Shown: piece after piece, positions 1 through 8,278 of the stretch
How the letters are laid out: every line of letters begins with the position of its first letter
How positions within the stretch are numbered: the first letter of the stretch is position 1
NCBI RefSeq assembly: GCF_001940235.1
Contig: NZ_MJIE01000001.1
Location: forward strand, 1,798,001-1,862,000
Length of the DNA stretch: 64,000 nucleotides
Direction: 5' to 3'
Source of the DNA: Hornefia porci
GTDB lineage: Bacteria > Bacillota > Clostridia > Peptostreptococcales > Anaerovoracaceae
Made by a program: the position numbers and the translations under genes
Notes under the pieces: model-generated
Told to the model about the DNA's origin: nothing
The model's input: the letters and a program-made list of their open reading frames with translations, nothing else
Database searches by the model: none

Positions 1-24
1 GGTGTATTCGGAGGATGCTTCTTA

Positions 25-1548
25 TTGAAACGAACCTATATTGCGATTGATCTGAAATCGTTTTACGCCTCGGTGGAATGCCGGGAGCGCGGGCTTGATC
101 CGCTGACCACGAATCTTGTGGTGGCGGACGCCGCCCGAACAGAGAAAACAATCTGCCTTGCCGTATCCCCCTCTCTGAAATCCATGGGAGTGCCGGGACG
201 GGCAAGGCTGTTTGAGGTAATTTCCGTCATGAGGCAGGTCAACGCCCGCCGCCGTGCGGCGGCAGGCACCGGCCTGAAGGGGGAGTCTTCGGATATCGAA
301 GAACTTGCTGCTGATCCTGCGCTGAAGGCGGGCTGGATTACGGCGGTTCCCCGCATGGCGCTGTACATGGAGTACAGCAGCCGCATTTATGATATCTATC
401 TGAATTACGTTGCGGCGGAGGACATTCATGTCTATTCCATTGACGAGGTCCTCATGGACGTAACGGATTATCTTCCGCTCTACGGAATGACGCCGCATCA
501 GCTCGCCCGGGCGATTATTGATGAGGTTCTCGCGCAGACCGGTATTACCGCGACAGTGGGAATCGGTCCGAATCTTTTTTTGTGCAAGATCGCCATGGAT
601 CTCGAGGCCAAGCACTGCCCGCCGGATGAAGACGGCGTGCGGATTGCAGAGCTGGATGAGATGAGCTACCGAAGAAGCCTGTGGGAGCATCAGCCCCTGA
701 CGGACTTCTGGCGGGTCGGTCCCGGCTACGCCCGCAAGCTGGCGTCTGTGGGGATTTATACCATGGGGGATGTGGCCCGCTGCTCTCTGGGCGCGCCCGG
801 CGAGTTCTACAACGAGGATCTGCTGTACCGCCTGTTCGGCGTCAACGCGGAGCTTCTCATCGATCACGCGTGGGGATGGGAGCCCTGCACCATTGCGGAT
901 ATCAAGGCGTACCGGCCGCGAACGGAGAGTGTCGGCGCCGGTCAGGTTCTGCAGTCTGCCTATGAGGGGGAAAAGGCGAGGCTTGTGGCCTGGGAGATGG
1001 CGGATCAGCTGGCGCTGGATCTGGTGTCCAGAGGCCTCACCACAGATCAGATCGTGCTCAATGTCGGCTACGATATTGAGAATCTCCAGAATCCGGTGCT
1101 TCGTGCGGCGTATAAGGGGCCGGTGACGACGGATCACTACGGGCGGCAGGTTCCGAAGGCGGCGCACGGAACCATCAGTCTCGGGGATGTGACCTCCTCC
1201 ACAAAGGATATTCTGGAGGCGTCGATGACGCTTTACGACCGCATCGTGGATCCGCGGCTGCTGGTGCGGCGGATCACAATCACGGCGGGTCATGTGGCGC
1301 CGGAACCGGAGCAAACAGAGCCGCCGGCGCCGGAACCGGAGCAGCTGGACATGTTCACGGATTACGCCGCCAGAGAAGAGGAAGCGCGGCGGAGACAGGC
1401 GGAACGCAGCCGTGAGAAGAAGGTTCAGAAGACGATTCTGGAGATTAAGGGGAAATTCGGGAAAAACGCGATTCTCAAGGGTGCGAACCTGGAGGAGGGC
1501 GCTACGGCGCAGAGCCGGAACAAACAGATCGGAGGGCACAAGGCGTGA
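25..1548 (+). CDS. Y-family DNA polymerase (UmuC/UvrX-like translesion polymerase)
   Basis: This is a 507-residue Y-family polymerase that would copy past DNA lesions in the cytoplasm. The palm motif IDLKSFYASVEC gives catalytic Asp9, and YSIDE gives the Asp140/Glu141 pair typical of the family. Near residue 440 the sequence QLDMF matches the beta-clamp binding consensus, which agrees with a polymerase recruited to stalled forks. The start is TTG at 25, chosen because GGAGG at 10-14 lies ten bases upstream and no better start follows. Its stop overlaps the next gene by four bases, and that gene is YolD-like, the usual partner of Firmicutes UvrX-type polymerases. I cannot see the region upstream, so a LexA box cannot be judged. 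Confidence 0.93.
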   Translation: MKRTYIAIDLKSFYASVECRERGLDPLTTNLVVADAARTEKTICLAVSPSLKSMGVPGRARLFEVISVMRQVNARRRAAAGTGLKGESSDIEELAADPALKAGWITAVPRMALYMEYSSRIYDIYLNYVAAEDIHVYSIDEVLMDVTDYLPLYGMTPHQLARAIIDEVLAQTGITATVGIGPNLFLCKIAMDLEAKHCPPDEDGVRIAELDEMSYRRSLWEHQPLTDFWRVGPGYARKLASVGIYTMGDVARCSLGAPGEFYNEDLLYRLFGVNAELLIDHAWGWEPCTIADIKAYRPRTESVGAGQVLQSAYEGEKARLVAWEMADQLALDLVSRGLTTDQIVLNVGYDIENLQNPVLRAAYKGPVTTDHYGRQVPKAAHGTISLGDVTSSTKDILEASMTLYDRIVDPRLLVRRITITAGHVAPEPEQTEPPAPEPEQLDMFTDYAAREEEARRRQAERSREKKVQKTILEIKGKFGKNAILKGANLEEGATAQSRNKQIGGHKA

Positions 1549-1790
1549 GCAGATACGACGACATTATCAGTCTTCCTCATCATGTGTCGAGCCGTCATCC
1601 ACATATGTCCATGAAAGAGCGGGCGGCGCAGTTTTCACCTTTTGCGGCGCTGACGGGCTACGGGGATGCAGTGAGGGAAACGGCGAAGCAGCATATTCGG
1701 GAGACTGAAGAGAAGAACAGTAACAGTACGCTGATGGATGACGAATATGAGATTCATCTGGAGGATATGAAAGAATTATGGAACGACTGA
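1545..1790 (+). CDS. YolD-like small protein
   Basis: An 81-residue protein starting at GTG, with the start overlapping the polymerase stop (GTGA), so the two are translationally coupled. The N-terminal half (RYDDIISLPHHVS, then KERAAQFSPFAAL) resembles YolD-like proteins that sit next to Y-family polymerases in Bacillota; the tail is acidic. YolD-family members are thought to act with UvrX in damage tolerance, but the biochemical role is not settled. The assignment rests on gene position and the short conserved motif. Confidence 0.75.
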   Translation: MSRYDDIISLPHHVSSRHPHMSMKERAAQFSPFAALTGYGDAVRETAKQHIRETEEKNSNSTLMDDEYEIHLEDMKELWND

Positions 1791-3139
1791 GCATGAAGGA
1801 TAAGCTGGGATACGGGTCGGCCTCGCTGGCGGACTCGCTCTCGTATAATTTCATTGCGACATATTTCATGTTCTTTCTGACGACCGCGGTGGGTATCCGG
1901 CCGGCGACGGCGGGAATGATCACGGTGATCGGAGCGGTCTGGAACGGTTTTATCAATCCGGTAATCGGGTATTTCGCCGATCATATCCGGACCTCACGGG
2001 GCCGCCGCCGGCCTCTGATTTTGTTTTCCTCGATACCGCTTGCGCTGACGCTGCTGTTCGCGTTCACAGACCTTCCCTTTGTTCCCGCGGAGGGAAAGCC
2101 GCTTTACTTCGGGATTCTGCTGATGCTGTTCTGGCTCAGCTATACCGGGTTTCTGGTGCCGTATCTGGCGCTGGCCTCGGAGTACACGACGGACTATGAC
2201 CAGAGGACGATCCTGCGGTTCTTCGCATCTATGTTCAATATGGCGGGTGCGCTGGTCAATTTTCTGATTCCTTCGGTGGCGGTAGAATGGCTGCAGGATG
2301 CGGGCGTTCCGCTGTCCCTTGCATGGAGTCTGGTGGGAGGAATGATTGGTGCGGTCTGCTTCATTTCAATCCTTCTGACGTTTTTGTCTTCAGAGAAAAA
2401 GGATCCGCCCTGTGCGGATTCCGGCGATCGTCCCGGGTTTAAGCCCGCGGATGTTTTTCGGGAGTATGTTTCTCTGTTTACGCTGGGGCCCATCCGGCAG
2501 CTGATTGTCGCCAGCATTGCCACTCTGATCTGTTACAGCATCATGCTTGCGGATATGGTATATTTTCTGACATATAATATGAAGTGTACTGCGCTTCAGA
2601 TGTCTTTATTCATGTCTCTGCGGGCGGTATTCGGGATTCTGCTGATTCCGCTGGTGGCAAGACTGACCGTCCGGTTCGATAAGAGGGGAGCGTTCGGGCT
2701 GCTTTCTGTAATAGGAATAGCCGGCATGGCGGTTCTGAGAATGACCGGCGTCGGGTCCACAGGCGGAATCATCTGCTATATGCTGATGGTTACTCTTTGT
2801 ACGGCGATTTACTGGAGCCTGATGCCGTCGATGTATCTGGATGTCTGCGACTATGACAGGCTGAAGACGGGAAAGCGGCGGCAGGCCACAATTGTTTCGT
2901 TTCAGGGGCTGGTGGAGGCTGTGTCCGGAGGAATCGGCACCATGCTGCTGGGGTTTCTGTTACAAAATGCAGGGTTCGACGGCGGCGCGCCGGTACAGAC
3001 AGCGTCCGCCTGCGAGTGGATATTCAACTGCACAACGGTAATTCCCGGCGCGTTCCTGGCAATCGCGATTATCGCCGTGTGGCGGTATCCGCTGACCCGC
3101 TCCGTTCATCGGGAAATTATGGAGAAAATCGGAGAGTAA
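1778..3139 (+). CDS. GPH-family (MelB-like) cation symporter
   Basis: A 453-residue integral membrane protein of the glycoside-pentoside-hexuronide:cation symporter branch of the major facilitator superfamily. The N-terminus (MKDKLGYGSASLADSLSYNF) and the RTSRGRRRPLILF loop between helices 2 and 3 are typical of the family, and about twelve hydrophobic segments are visible. The substrate cannot be read from the sequence; sugars or organic acids are likely. ATG at 1778 overlaps the upstream gene by 13 bases and is preceded by GGAGG at about 1760; a second ATG at 1793 is possible. Its relation to the DNA repair genes upstream is probably only positional. Confidence 0.87.
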   Translation: MERLSMKDKLGYGSASLADSLSYNFIATYFMFFLTTAVGIRPATAGMITVIGAVWNGFINPVIGYFADHIRTSRGRRRPLILFSSIPLALTLLFAFTDLPFVPAEGKPLYFGILLMLFWLSYTGFLVPYLALASEYTTDYDQRTILRFFASMFNMAGALVNFLIPSVAVEWLQDAGVPLSLAWSLVGGMIGAVCFISILLTFLSSEKKDPPCADSGDRPGFKPADVFREYVSLFTLGPIRQLIVASIATLICYSIMLADMVYFLTYNMKCTALQMSLFMSLRAVFGILLIPLVARLTVRFDKRGAFGLLSVIGIAGMAVLRMTGVGSTGGIICYMLMVTLCTAIYWSLMPSMYLDVCDYDRLKTGKRRQATIVSFQGLVEAVSGGIGTMLLGFLLQNAGFDGGAPVQTASACEWIFNCTTVIPGAFLAIAIIAVWRYPLTRSVHREIMEKIGE

Positions 3140-3162
3140 GGCAGTCGGGCTTAGACTGAGTT

Positions 3163-3194
3163 GTCGGCAGAGAGGCTGGAGCGTTTCTGCCGAC
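3163..3194. terminator. Hairpin between convergent genes
   Basis: A perfect 9-bp stem (GTCGGCAGA / TCTGCCGAC) lies between the symporter and the oppositely oriented AbiEii gene. It lacks a clear T-run on either strand, so it may be a weak bidirectional terminator or simply a structured spacer. Confidence 0.45.
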
Positions 3195-3209
3195 GGCATT
3201 TATATAAGG

Positions 3210-4013
3210 TTATATTCTTATTTTCCGAATGAAAGTCAAAACTTCTTCCAATGCGTCTTCGTTAGAAATATCGAGCCAGTTCTTACCTGATTTTTTAAGT
3301 TCAGTCAAGTAACTGGGATTTTTGAATATACGTTCGATGCGGATAGTAATGTCATTTGTGGTGTAAATATGTAGCGAGGAGTCGGCGAATATGTACTTTT
3401 TGATGCATTCAGAAAGCTGCTCTGTCTTTACGCGCTCACTCAGATAGCAGATATCAAAAACATCCTTGTATCTGGTGTTACGGGTCCCGAAACGCAACAT
3501 GGATTTTAGTTTTTCTGTGATCATTTGAGCGGGAGAGTTTATAAGCAGACTAACGACATCATCCTGAAACCCTATATCGAAAGCATATTCATCCTGCTCA
3601 ATCGAAAGGTCATTATGTACGCCGATATCCATTTTAAGTGATATGGTGGTTTCTTCCATATCGGTAAGGGATATGCTGATGCGTTTTCCCTTGTAATTCT
3701 GATGGTTCAGTTCGGTAATCGTCCCTATAAGTTTAATCGTGAGTCCATCAATGCAATTCAGTTTTTCCACAAACTTTCGGATGGATTCATCGGAGATGGA
3801 GTAACGGATAAAATCCAGGTCGAGATCCTGCGTAGCACGGCGGGAATTGCCGGAGATGCTTCTCATGACAACACCGCCCTTGATTGTCGCATTTCGTGCC
3901 ATCCCACTGTCAGAGATTGCCTTCAGTGCAATATCCTGTCCGAGCTTCGACTGTGCATCGGATTCAGTGTAACCTTGTTCTTTTATCTTTTCGATTTCTT
4001 CATACAGGTTCAT
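3210..4013 (-). CDS. abiEii: AbiEii/AbiGii-family nucleotidyltransferase toxin
   Basis: A 267-residue protein of the AbiEii family, the toxin of type IV abortive-infection toxin-antitoxin pairs. The nucleotidyltransferase signature is visible as a glycine-containing stretch (KGGVVMRSISGN) followed by RRATQDLDLDF, the DxD metal-binding strand. Related toxins add nucleotides to tRNA or otherwise block growth during phage infection. The start codon directly abuts the stop of the upstream AbiEi gene, so the pair is coupled. The A+T-rich codon use differs from the preceding genes and suggests acquisition. The family call is secure; activity against phage is inferred. Confidence 0.88.
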   Translation of the reverse strand: MNLYEEIEKIKEQGYTESDAQSKLGQDIALKAISDSGMARNATIKGGVVMRSISGNSRRATQDLDLDFIRYSISDESIRKFVEKLNCIDGLTIKLIGTITELNHQNYKGKRISISLTDMEETTISLKMDIGVHNDLSIEQDEYAFDIGFQDDVVSLLINSPAQMITEKLKSMLRFGTRNTRYKDVFDICYLSERVKTEQLSECIKKYIFADSSLHIYTTNDITIRIERIFKNPSYLTELKKSGKNWLDISNEDALEEVLTFIRKIRI

Positions 4014-4556
4014 TTAAAGTACCTCCATTTGTATCATATCCATAAGTTTAGCCCCGTTTCGAAACATGCCCGCATAATCTTCAACCAAACCGAAGTCCAT
4101 TTCAAAAGACAGCTTCCTGTAATTTTGGATGATTTCTTTATAGTAATCCATAGGTATCCTGGCACGGAAACGCATGAGTTCGATCAACATCCGTTCAGGA
4201 CTGTAGATGCGTATGATTGAATTATTGTATTGGAGTTCCGTAATCCCGGCCTTAAAGATATCCTCCTTCATGAAAGACTGCCTGACGCGCGGATCTTTTA
4301 TTCGTGTATCCGTTCTTCTGGTTGCAAGGTAATAATGTCCGGGAATCACATCCGTTAGCGAATGATAATAGAATGCGCTGTTTCCGGTACAGATGGCCTT
4401 AGGGTATTTTCGCATAATAATGTCTATCTCTGAAACGCTTCGTTTGGTGGAATAAATCCCCTTTTCTTTCATGAAAAGAGTTCCGTTTGCGAGTTCTTTT
4501 TTTAGTTTGTAGTCATTGCCATATCTGTCAATGCATTCCTGATAGGATAGGAGCAT
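4014..4556 (-). CDS. abiEi: AbiEi-like antitoxin / transcriptional regulator
   Basis: A 180-residue protein encoded just upstream of the AbiEii toxin. It has the layout of AbiEi antitoxins: an N-terminal DNA-binding region (residues 1-60, including KKELANGTLFMKEKGIY) and a C-terminal antitoxin domain containing the SPERMLIELMRFR segment. AbiEi proteins repress their own operon by binding inverted repeats and neutralise the toxin. A strong ribosome binding site (AAGGAGGTG) precedes the ATG, and an inverted repeat lies upstream at 4587-4608. Confidence 0.85.
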   Translation of the reverse strand: MLLSYQECIDRYGNDYKLKKELANGTLFMKEKGIYSTKRSVSEIDIIMRKYPKAICTGNSAFYYHSLTDVIPGHYYLATRRTDTRIKDPRVRQSFMKEDIFKAGITELQYNNSIIRIYSPERMLIELMRFRARIPMDYYKEIIQNYRKLSFEMDFGLVEDYAGMFRNGAKLMDMIQMEVL

Positions 4557-4586
4557 AGAGCACCTCCTTGAAGTAATCGTTCACAT

Positions 4587-4643
4587 AAAATATACTCATG
4601 TGTATTTTTACTTAAATTATAGCAGATTTCAAAGAGAAATCAA
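4587..4643 (-). promoter_or_regulatory. AbiE operon promoter and probable AbiEi operator
   Basis: Read on the minus strand, TTGATT (4638-4643), a 16-base spacer and an extended minus-ten TGCTATAAT (TATAAT at 4616-4621) form a good sigma-70 promoter. Between it and the antitoxin start lies a 22-base near-palindrome at 4587-4608 with AAAATA/TATTTT outer arms, the expected kind of site for AbiEi autorepression. Confidence 0.65.
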
Positions 4644-4673
4644 TAAAGATTTGCTGAATGTAATTTCAATATT

Positions 4674-4733
4674 TAATGCGTGTTCAGCCGTCGAATATGC
4701 TTGAAACAACAATAATATAAAGAGCGTATTCGA
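4674..4733 (+). repeat. Dispersed intergenic repeat, copy A
   Basis: The block runs TAATGCG, TTCAGCC, then TCGAATATGC, an A-rich loop and GCGTATTCGA, giving a 10-bp stem with one wobble. The same order of blocks recurs at 28795-28853 and 48534-48590. Here it lies in the gap between the divergent AbiE and ABC-transporter operons. Confidence 0.7.
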
Positions 4734-4784
4734 CGACCCGCCGCAAAGGGAACCGAGGTCAGCATATTTGGAAATGTCTTAATA

Positions 4785-4813
4785 TTGACAATGATATATA
4801 TACACTGTACAAT
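4785..4813 (+). promoter_or_regulatory. Sigma-70 promoter of the ABC exporter operon
   Basis: TTGACA (4785-4790), a 17-base spacer and TACAAT (4808-4813) match the vegetative consensus well. It lies about 65 bases upstream of the first permease gene. The rest of the 320-base gap between 4557 and 4876 holds the AbiE promoter and repeat copy A. Confidence 0.7.
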
Positions 4814-4876
4814 AAAGAGCAAAGTGTTGGAGTTCCGTAACAGAAGTACAATTATAATTGGGTATATCTCTAGACT

Positions 4877-5934
4877 ATGCGAGGGATTTTCTACAAGTCG
4901 AAACTGATTTTTACAATTTTCGTTGCAGTCGCTGTGCTGTTTACACTGGCGGGTGTATCCTTTGTCGAGCAAAGAAAGAATGCGAAGCCGGTTACCTTTC
5001 TGTCGGGTCAGTTCGTAGTGTTTGAAATATATAATGCAGCAGATTTCACAGAGCAGGATTTGTTGCGGGTTATGGAGCGCAACTGTGGTGACAGAGGTTT
5101 TCTGTGTACAAAAAAGTATGCAGAGAAAAAAGGCTGTTCTGTGTATTTCAGTCCGGAGATGAGTTGCAGAATCGGAATTACAGAGGGCAGGAGTTTTTCG
5201 CGGAAGGATTTCGACGAAGAGAAAAATGTCGCTGTTGTGACCGGCGACCGGCAGAATCAGCCATCCCATATCTTTGTCAGCCAGAAAAGATATGATGTGA
5301 TCGGGACCTATTCTCCACAAAGGGAGGGGCGGTCTTCCGACTGGTTTATTAATATGAATGCAGAAAATCTGAAGAATAAGAGAGTGTACGGCTATTATTT
5401 TTTCGATACCGACAGGAAGGATTGCCTTGGGACGGCAAAGAAAATTGCAAGAGCTGTGAAAGACATCTGTCCTGAAGCATCAGTGACTGTGGCAGGGGGA
5501 ATGAGCAAAACCGGGAAGGCCATGCGACCGGAAAAGACAAATTATACAGATATGCTGGGTTTCCTTATCGTTACGGCGGTTCTTGTTTTGCTTAATTCCT
5601 TTTCAGCGTGTTATTACTGGCTTGAGACACGGAAAAAGGAAATTGCGGTTCGGAAGATGGCGGGAGCGCAAGGCAGGAATATCGTTACATGGTTATGCAG
5701 AGAATACATCATTATTCTGCTGCTGGCTTTTTTTGTCGGCGTGGCGCTGTCTGAATTATTCCTGCGAATCGCAATATACCTGCCTGTGGCACATTCCGTT
5801 GAAATGATGTTCGGAGCACATATCTCACTGTCGGGGCATTGTCCGGGATGATTCTGCTGGCGCTGATCGGTGCAGCTGTTATCGCTGCGACTCTGAAGCG
5901 GTTTGGCAGAAATACTATTGCGAGTAAATTATAG
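4877..5934 (+). pseudogene. FtsX-like ABC transporter permease, frameshifted near the 3' end
   Basis: The first 324 residues form a MacB/FtsX-type permease: an N-terminal membrane helix, an extracytoplasmic domain, and two further helices around the conserved ETRKKEIAVRKMAGAQ loop. The reading frame then stops at 5849-5851. Shifting frame at about 5822-5835 continues as a typical final helix (LSGMILLALIGAAVIAATLK) and ends with a stop at 5932, three bases before the next gene. A change in a single reading-frame step therefore breaks the protein before its last helix. It may be a real mutation, a sequencing error or recoding. The start is poorly supported because a stop sits directly upstream and no clear Shine-Dalgarno is seen. 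Confidence 0.75.
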
Positions 5935-5936
5935 AA

Positions 5937-7115
5937 ATGAGAAAACCCTTTTTTACATTCTTTTTGCAGGACATAAGACGAAACCTGCTTAATTATCTTG
6001 TCATTCTGATCCAGATCATTCTGGCTGCTGTGGTTTTGTGTTATGCGCTGACACTGGCCTATAACGGATGGATCGCAACAAAGAAGTTTGAAAAACTCAA
6101 TGACAGGAACAGTATATATAAACTGTCTTCGGATCTCGAGGAATCAGAGATGGACGAGCTTACGAACAGTGAGGCAAAAGCCCATGCCCTGTACCGCCTT
6201 ATTCGGGATATGTATGCATCAGACAGTCTGGAGTGCGTGACAGCCGATGACTCTATGGATTTTACCTTTGGAAAACATCGAAGAGAGTATGCCGGACTTC
6301 CTGAAAAATTACGGGTTCCGGGCGACCAGACTGTTTCGGTGGATATGGCGGTCGTCAGCAGCAATTTCTTCCGCTTTTTCGGGATAAAGGGCAAGTATGA
6401 TATGAGTTCGGAGAGAAACCGACGTCCGCTGATACTGGGAAATGCTTTCAGAAAATATTATCGTGTTGGAGATGTCATTCATGATTCAGTTGATGATGAA
6501 TATGTTGTAAAGGGTTTCCTTCCAAAAGGCGCATACTATGTGAATCCCTTTGAGAAGAACGAGCCTTTTTATCTGGATCGCTATTTTGTTGCATCTGTCT
6601 GCCCGCAGCGCGATGATGGCATTGGATCGTTCATCACAGTCATGAGCACCTTCGTTGTTGAAAAAAAGAAGGGTGCTCTTCACGGAATGATGAGTAGAGA
6701 AAGCATGCAGACGCTGGGTTTTCTCTACACGGAAAACTATACTGAAGAGATCCGGGAATCTGTTACTGATATTCTGAACAGTGTAATGACAATGGCATCA
6801 ATTGCGATTATTATCCTTCTCTTTTGTTCCATAGGTCTCATTGCAAATTTGCTGCACTTTATGGAAAGCAGTATGAAGGAGTTTGCGGTTAATATGCTGT
6901 GCGGGGCACGGCTTAAAGATATTATCCTTCGTCTTACTGCGCAGGTTGGAAGTATGATTGTAATCGCAGGAGCTGTAACACTTCTCGTATGGAAATTTTC
7001 AGGACCTGCAGTGGCGACGCTCCTTACCCTGGCAGTTTATGCATTTATTGCGCTGGCTTATCCGGTCTGGCAACTGAAGAAAATCGAAATAATTGAAATC
7101 ATAAGGAGAAAGTAA
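5937..7115 (+). CDS. FtsX-like ABC transporter permease
   Basis: A 392-residue permease partner of the preceding gene. It begins with a cytoplasmic stretch and a first membrane helix at residues 20-42, has a large extracytoplasmic domain (roughly 45-275), and ends with three more helices; the segment ESSMKEFAVNMLCGARLKDI is the coupling loop that contacts the ATPase in this family. It starts two bases after the downstream-frame stop of the broken permease and its own stop abuts the ATPase gene, so all three form one operon. MacB/FtsX-type exporters commonly handle peptides, antibiotics or lipoproteins; the substrate here is unknown. Confidence 0.85.
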   Translation: MRKPFFTFFLQDIRRNLLNYLVILIQIILAAVVLCYALTLAYNGWIATKKFEKLNDRNSIYKLSSDLEESEMDELTNSEAKAHALYRLIRDMYASDSLECVTADDSMDFTFGKHRREYAGLPEKLRVPGDQTVSVDMAVVSSNFFRFFGIKGKYDMSSERNRRPLILGNAFRKYYRVGDVIHDSVDDEYVVKGFLPKGAYYVNPFEKNEPFYLDRYFVASVCPQRDDGIGSFITVMSTFVVEKKKGALHGMMSRESMQTLGFLYTENYTEEIRESVTDILNSVMTMASIAIIILLFCSIGLIANLLHFMESSMKEFAVNMLCGARLKDIILRLTAQVGSMIVIAGAVTLLVWKFSGPAVATLLTLAVYAFIALAYPVWQLKKIEIIEIIRRK

Positions 7116-7790
7116 GTGACATACAGTATAGAAATTGATCAGATCTGTAAGACGTATCGCGGAGTGGGCTATGAGGTAAAAGCGCTCCGGAATGTATCGA
7201 TGAAAATCAATACGGGAGAGATGACTGCAGTCGTGGGTACCTCTGGTTCCGGAAAAACAACGCTGCTGAATATTCTGGGGCTCATCGATTCACCGGATTC
7301 CGGGACATATCGGCTGGGAGACATCGATACAGGAGAGTGTACGGAAACTGAGCGTGCGGGCCTCAGAAATTCCAGACTGGGGTTTATTTTGCAGGAATTT
7401 GCGCTAATCGACCGATATACTGTGGAGCAGAATATAAAAATCCCCCTGCTTTACTCCAACGTTCCGAAAAGGGAGTGGAATATGAGAATCGATGCGATGC
7501 TGGATAAGCTGGGAATAGCAGAGAAGAAAAAAAGGCGGCCGGCAGAATTGTCGGGAGGGCAGAAGCAGCGGGTGGCAATCGCACGAGCACTGATCAGTCA
7601 GGGAGACGTGATATTGGCAGATGAACCGACAGGAGCGCTGGATTCCCGAACTTCATTAGAAATAATAGATCTGTTCCAGAGGATTAAAAGCGAAAATAAA
7701 ACAATTGTTCTGGTAACGCATGATCACGATATTGCAGCCGAATGCGACAGAATTCTGCATATTGAAGACGGCAGATTATATGAAGATTGA
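7116..7790 (+). CDS. ABC transporter ATP-binding protein (MacB/LolD type)
   Basis: A 224-residue ATPase that would power the two adjacent FtsX-like permeases. Walker A is GTSGSGKTT (residues 41-49), the ABC signature LSGGQKQR is at 145-152, and Walker B VILADE at 165-170 is followed by the D-loop GALDS and the switch histidine in VTHDHD. The start is GTG, immediately after the stop of the permease gene. With the upstream permease frameshifted, the transporter may be inactive or may work as a homodimer of the intact permease. Confidence 0.93.
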   Translation: MTYSIEIDQICKTYRGVGYEVKALRNVSMKINTGEMTAVVGTSGSGKTTLLNILGLIDSPDSGTYRLGDIDTGECTETERAGLRNSRLGFILQEFALIDRYTVEQNIKIPLLYSNVPKREWNMRIDAMLDKLGIAEKKKRRPAELSGGQKQRVAIARALISQGDVILADEPTGALDSRTSLEIIDLFQRIKSENKTIVLVTHDHDIAAECDRILHIEDGRLYED

Positions 7791-7802
7791 CGCCTCGGAG
7801 AG

Positions 7803-8135
7803 CTACAGCACGCTGAATTTCCGTGTTGCGTCGATGTATCTGGCGAGAACGCCCAGATTAGCGTAGAAGTAGGAGAATTTCTCGACCCGGCGGACCTCCA
7901 CCAGCCCGGATCTGACAAGCCGCTTCATGTGCTGGGAGATTGTGGCCTGCGCATAGTCAAAAACCTGCACCAGATCCTTGGTGCAGACAGGCTGCATTTC
8001 CTTATTACAGTGCATGATGTAGCGGAACAGCGCCAGACGGACAGGGTGCGCCAGAGCATCTGAAACGGTTGCGATCAGCTCTGTATTTAATCCCTGAAGT
8101 TCCTCACTGACACCTTTGTCTCTTCTGATTCTCAT
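7803..8135 (-). CDS. ArsR-family winged-helix regulator
   Basis: A 110-residue ArsR-type repressor. The core shows DALAHPVRLALFRYI, then CTKDLVQVFDYAQATISQHMKRLVRSGLVEVRR, a helix-turn-helix and wing. The usual metal-binding cysteine pair of the family is not evident. The start is ATG at 8135 because GGGGAGG lies ten bases upstream; a longer reading frame to 8288 runs through the divergent promoter region. It is transcribed away from the sigma-54 activator gene and shares its promoter region, so it may sense an intermediate or condition relevant to ornithine use; that link is only positional. Confidence 0.85.
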   Translation of the reverse strand: MRIRRDKGVSEELQGLNTELIATVSDALAHPVRLALFRYIMHCNKEMQPVCTKDLVQVFDYAQATISQHMKRLVRSGLVEVRRVEKFSYFYANLGVLARYIDATRKFSVL

Positions 8136-8174
8136 GAATGAGCATACCTCCCCGGCGAAAAAACGCCATATAAC

Positions 8175-8203
8175 AATATACAGGATTTCGGCGCCAATTT
8201 CAA
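8175..8203 (-). promoter_or_regulatory. Promoter of the ArsR-family gene
   Basis: On the minus strand TTGAAA (8198-8203), 17 bases and TATATT (8175-8180) form a plausible sigma-70 promoter about 40 bases upstream of the start codon. Confidence 0.55.
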
Positions 8204-8217
8204 CCTCTCCGACGGGT

Positions 8218-8256
8218 GCAAAAATATTTGCATTCAAGCGGGAAATAGTGTAAAAT
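8218..8256 (+). promoter_or_regulatory. Promoter of the sigma-54 activator gene with overlapping palindromic site
   Basis: TTGCAT (8228-8233), 17 bases and TAAAAT (8251-8256) form a sigma-70-type promoter. The minus-35 hexamer overlaps GCAAAAATATTTGC at 8218-8231, a palindrome with GCAAA/TTTGC arms. The same motif occurs twice upstream of the ornithine operon, so it is probably the binding site of the activator itself and suggests autoregulation. Confidence 0.65.
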
Positions 8257-8278
8257 ACAGGTAGCGGAGGTATCAGGA

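Noticed and set aside
22..1539. A 505-residue minus-strand frame opposite the Y-family polymerase
   Set aside because: Arg/His-rich shadow of the polymerase gene with no conserved motif.
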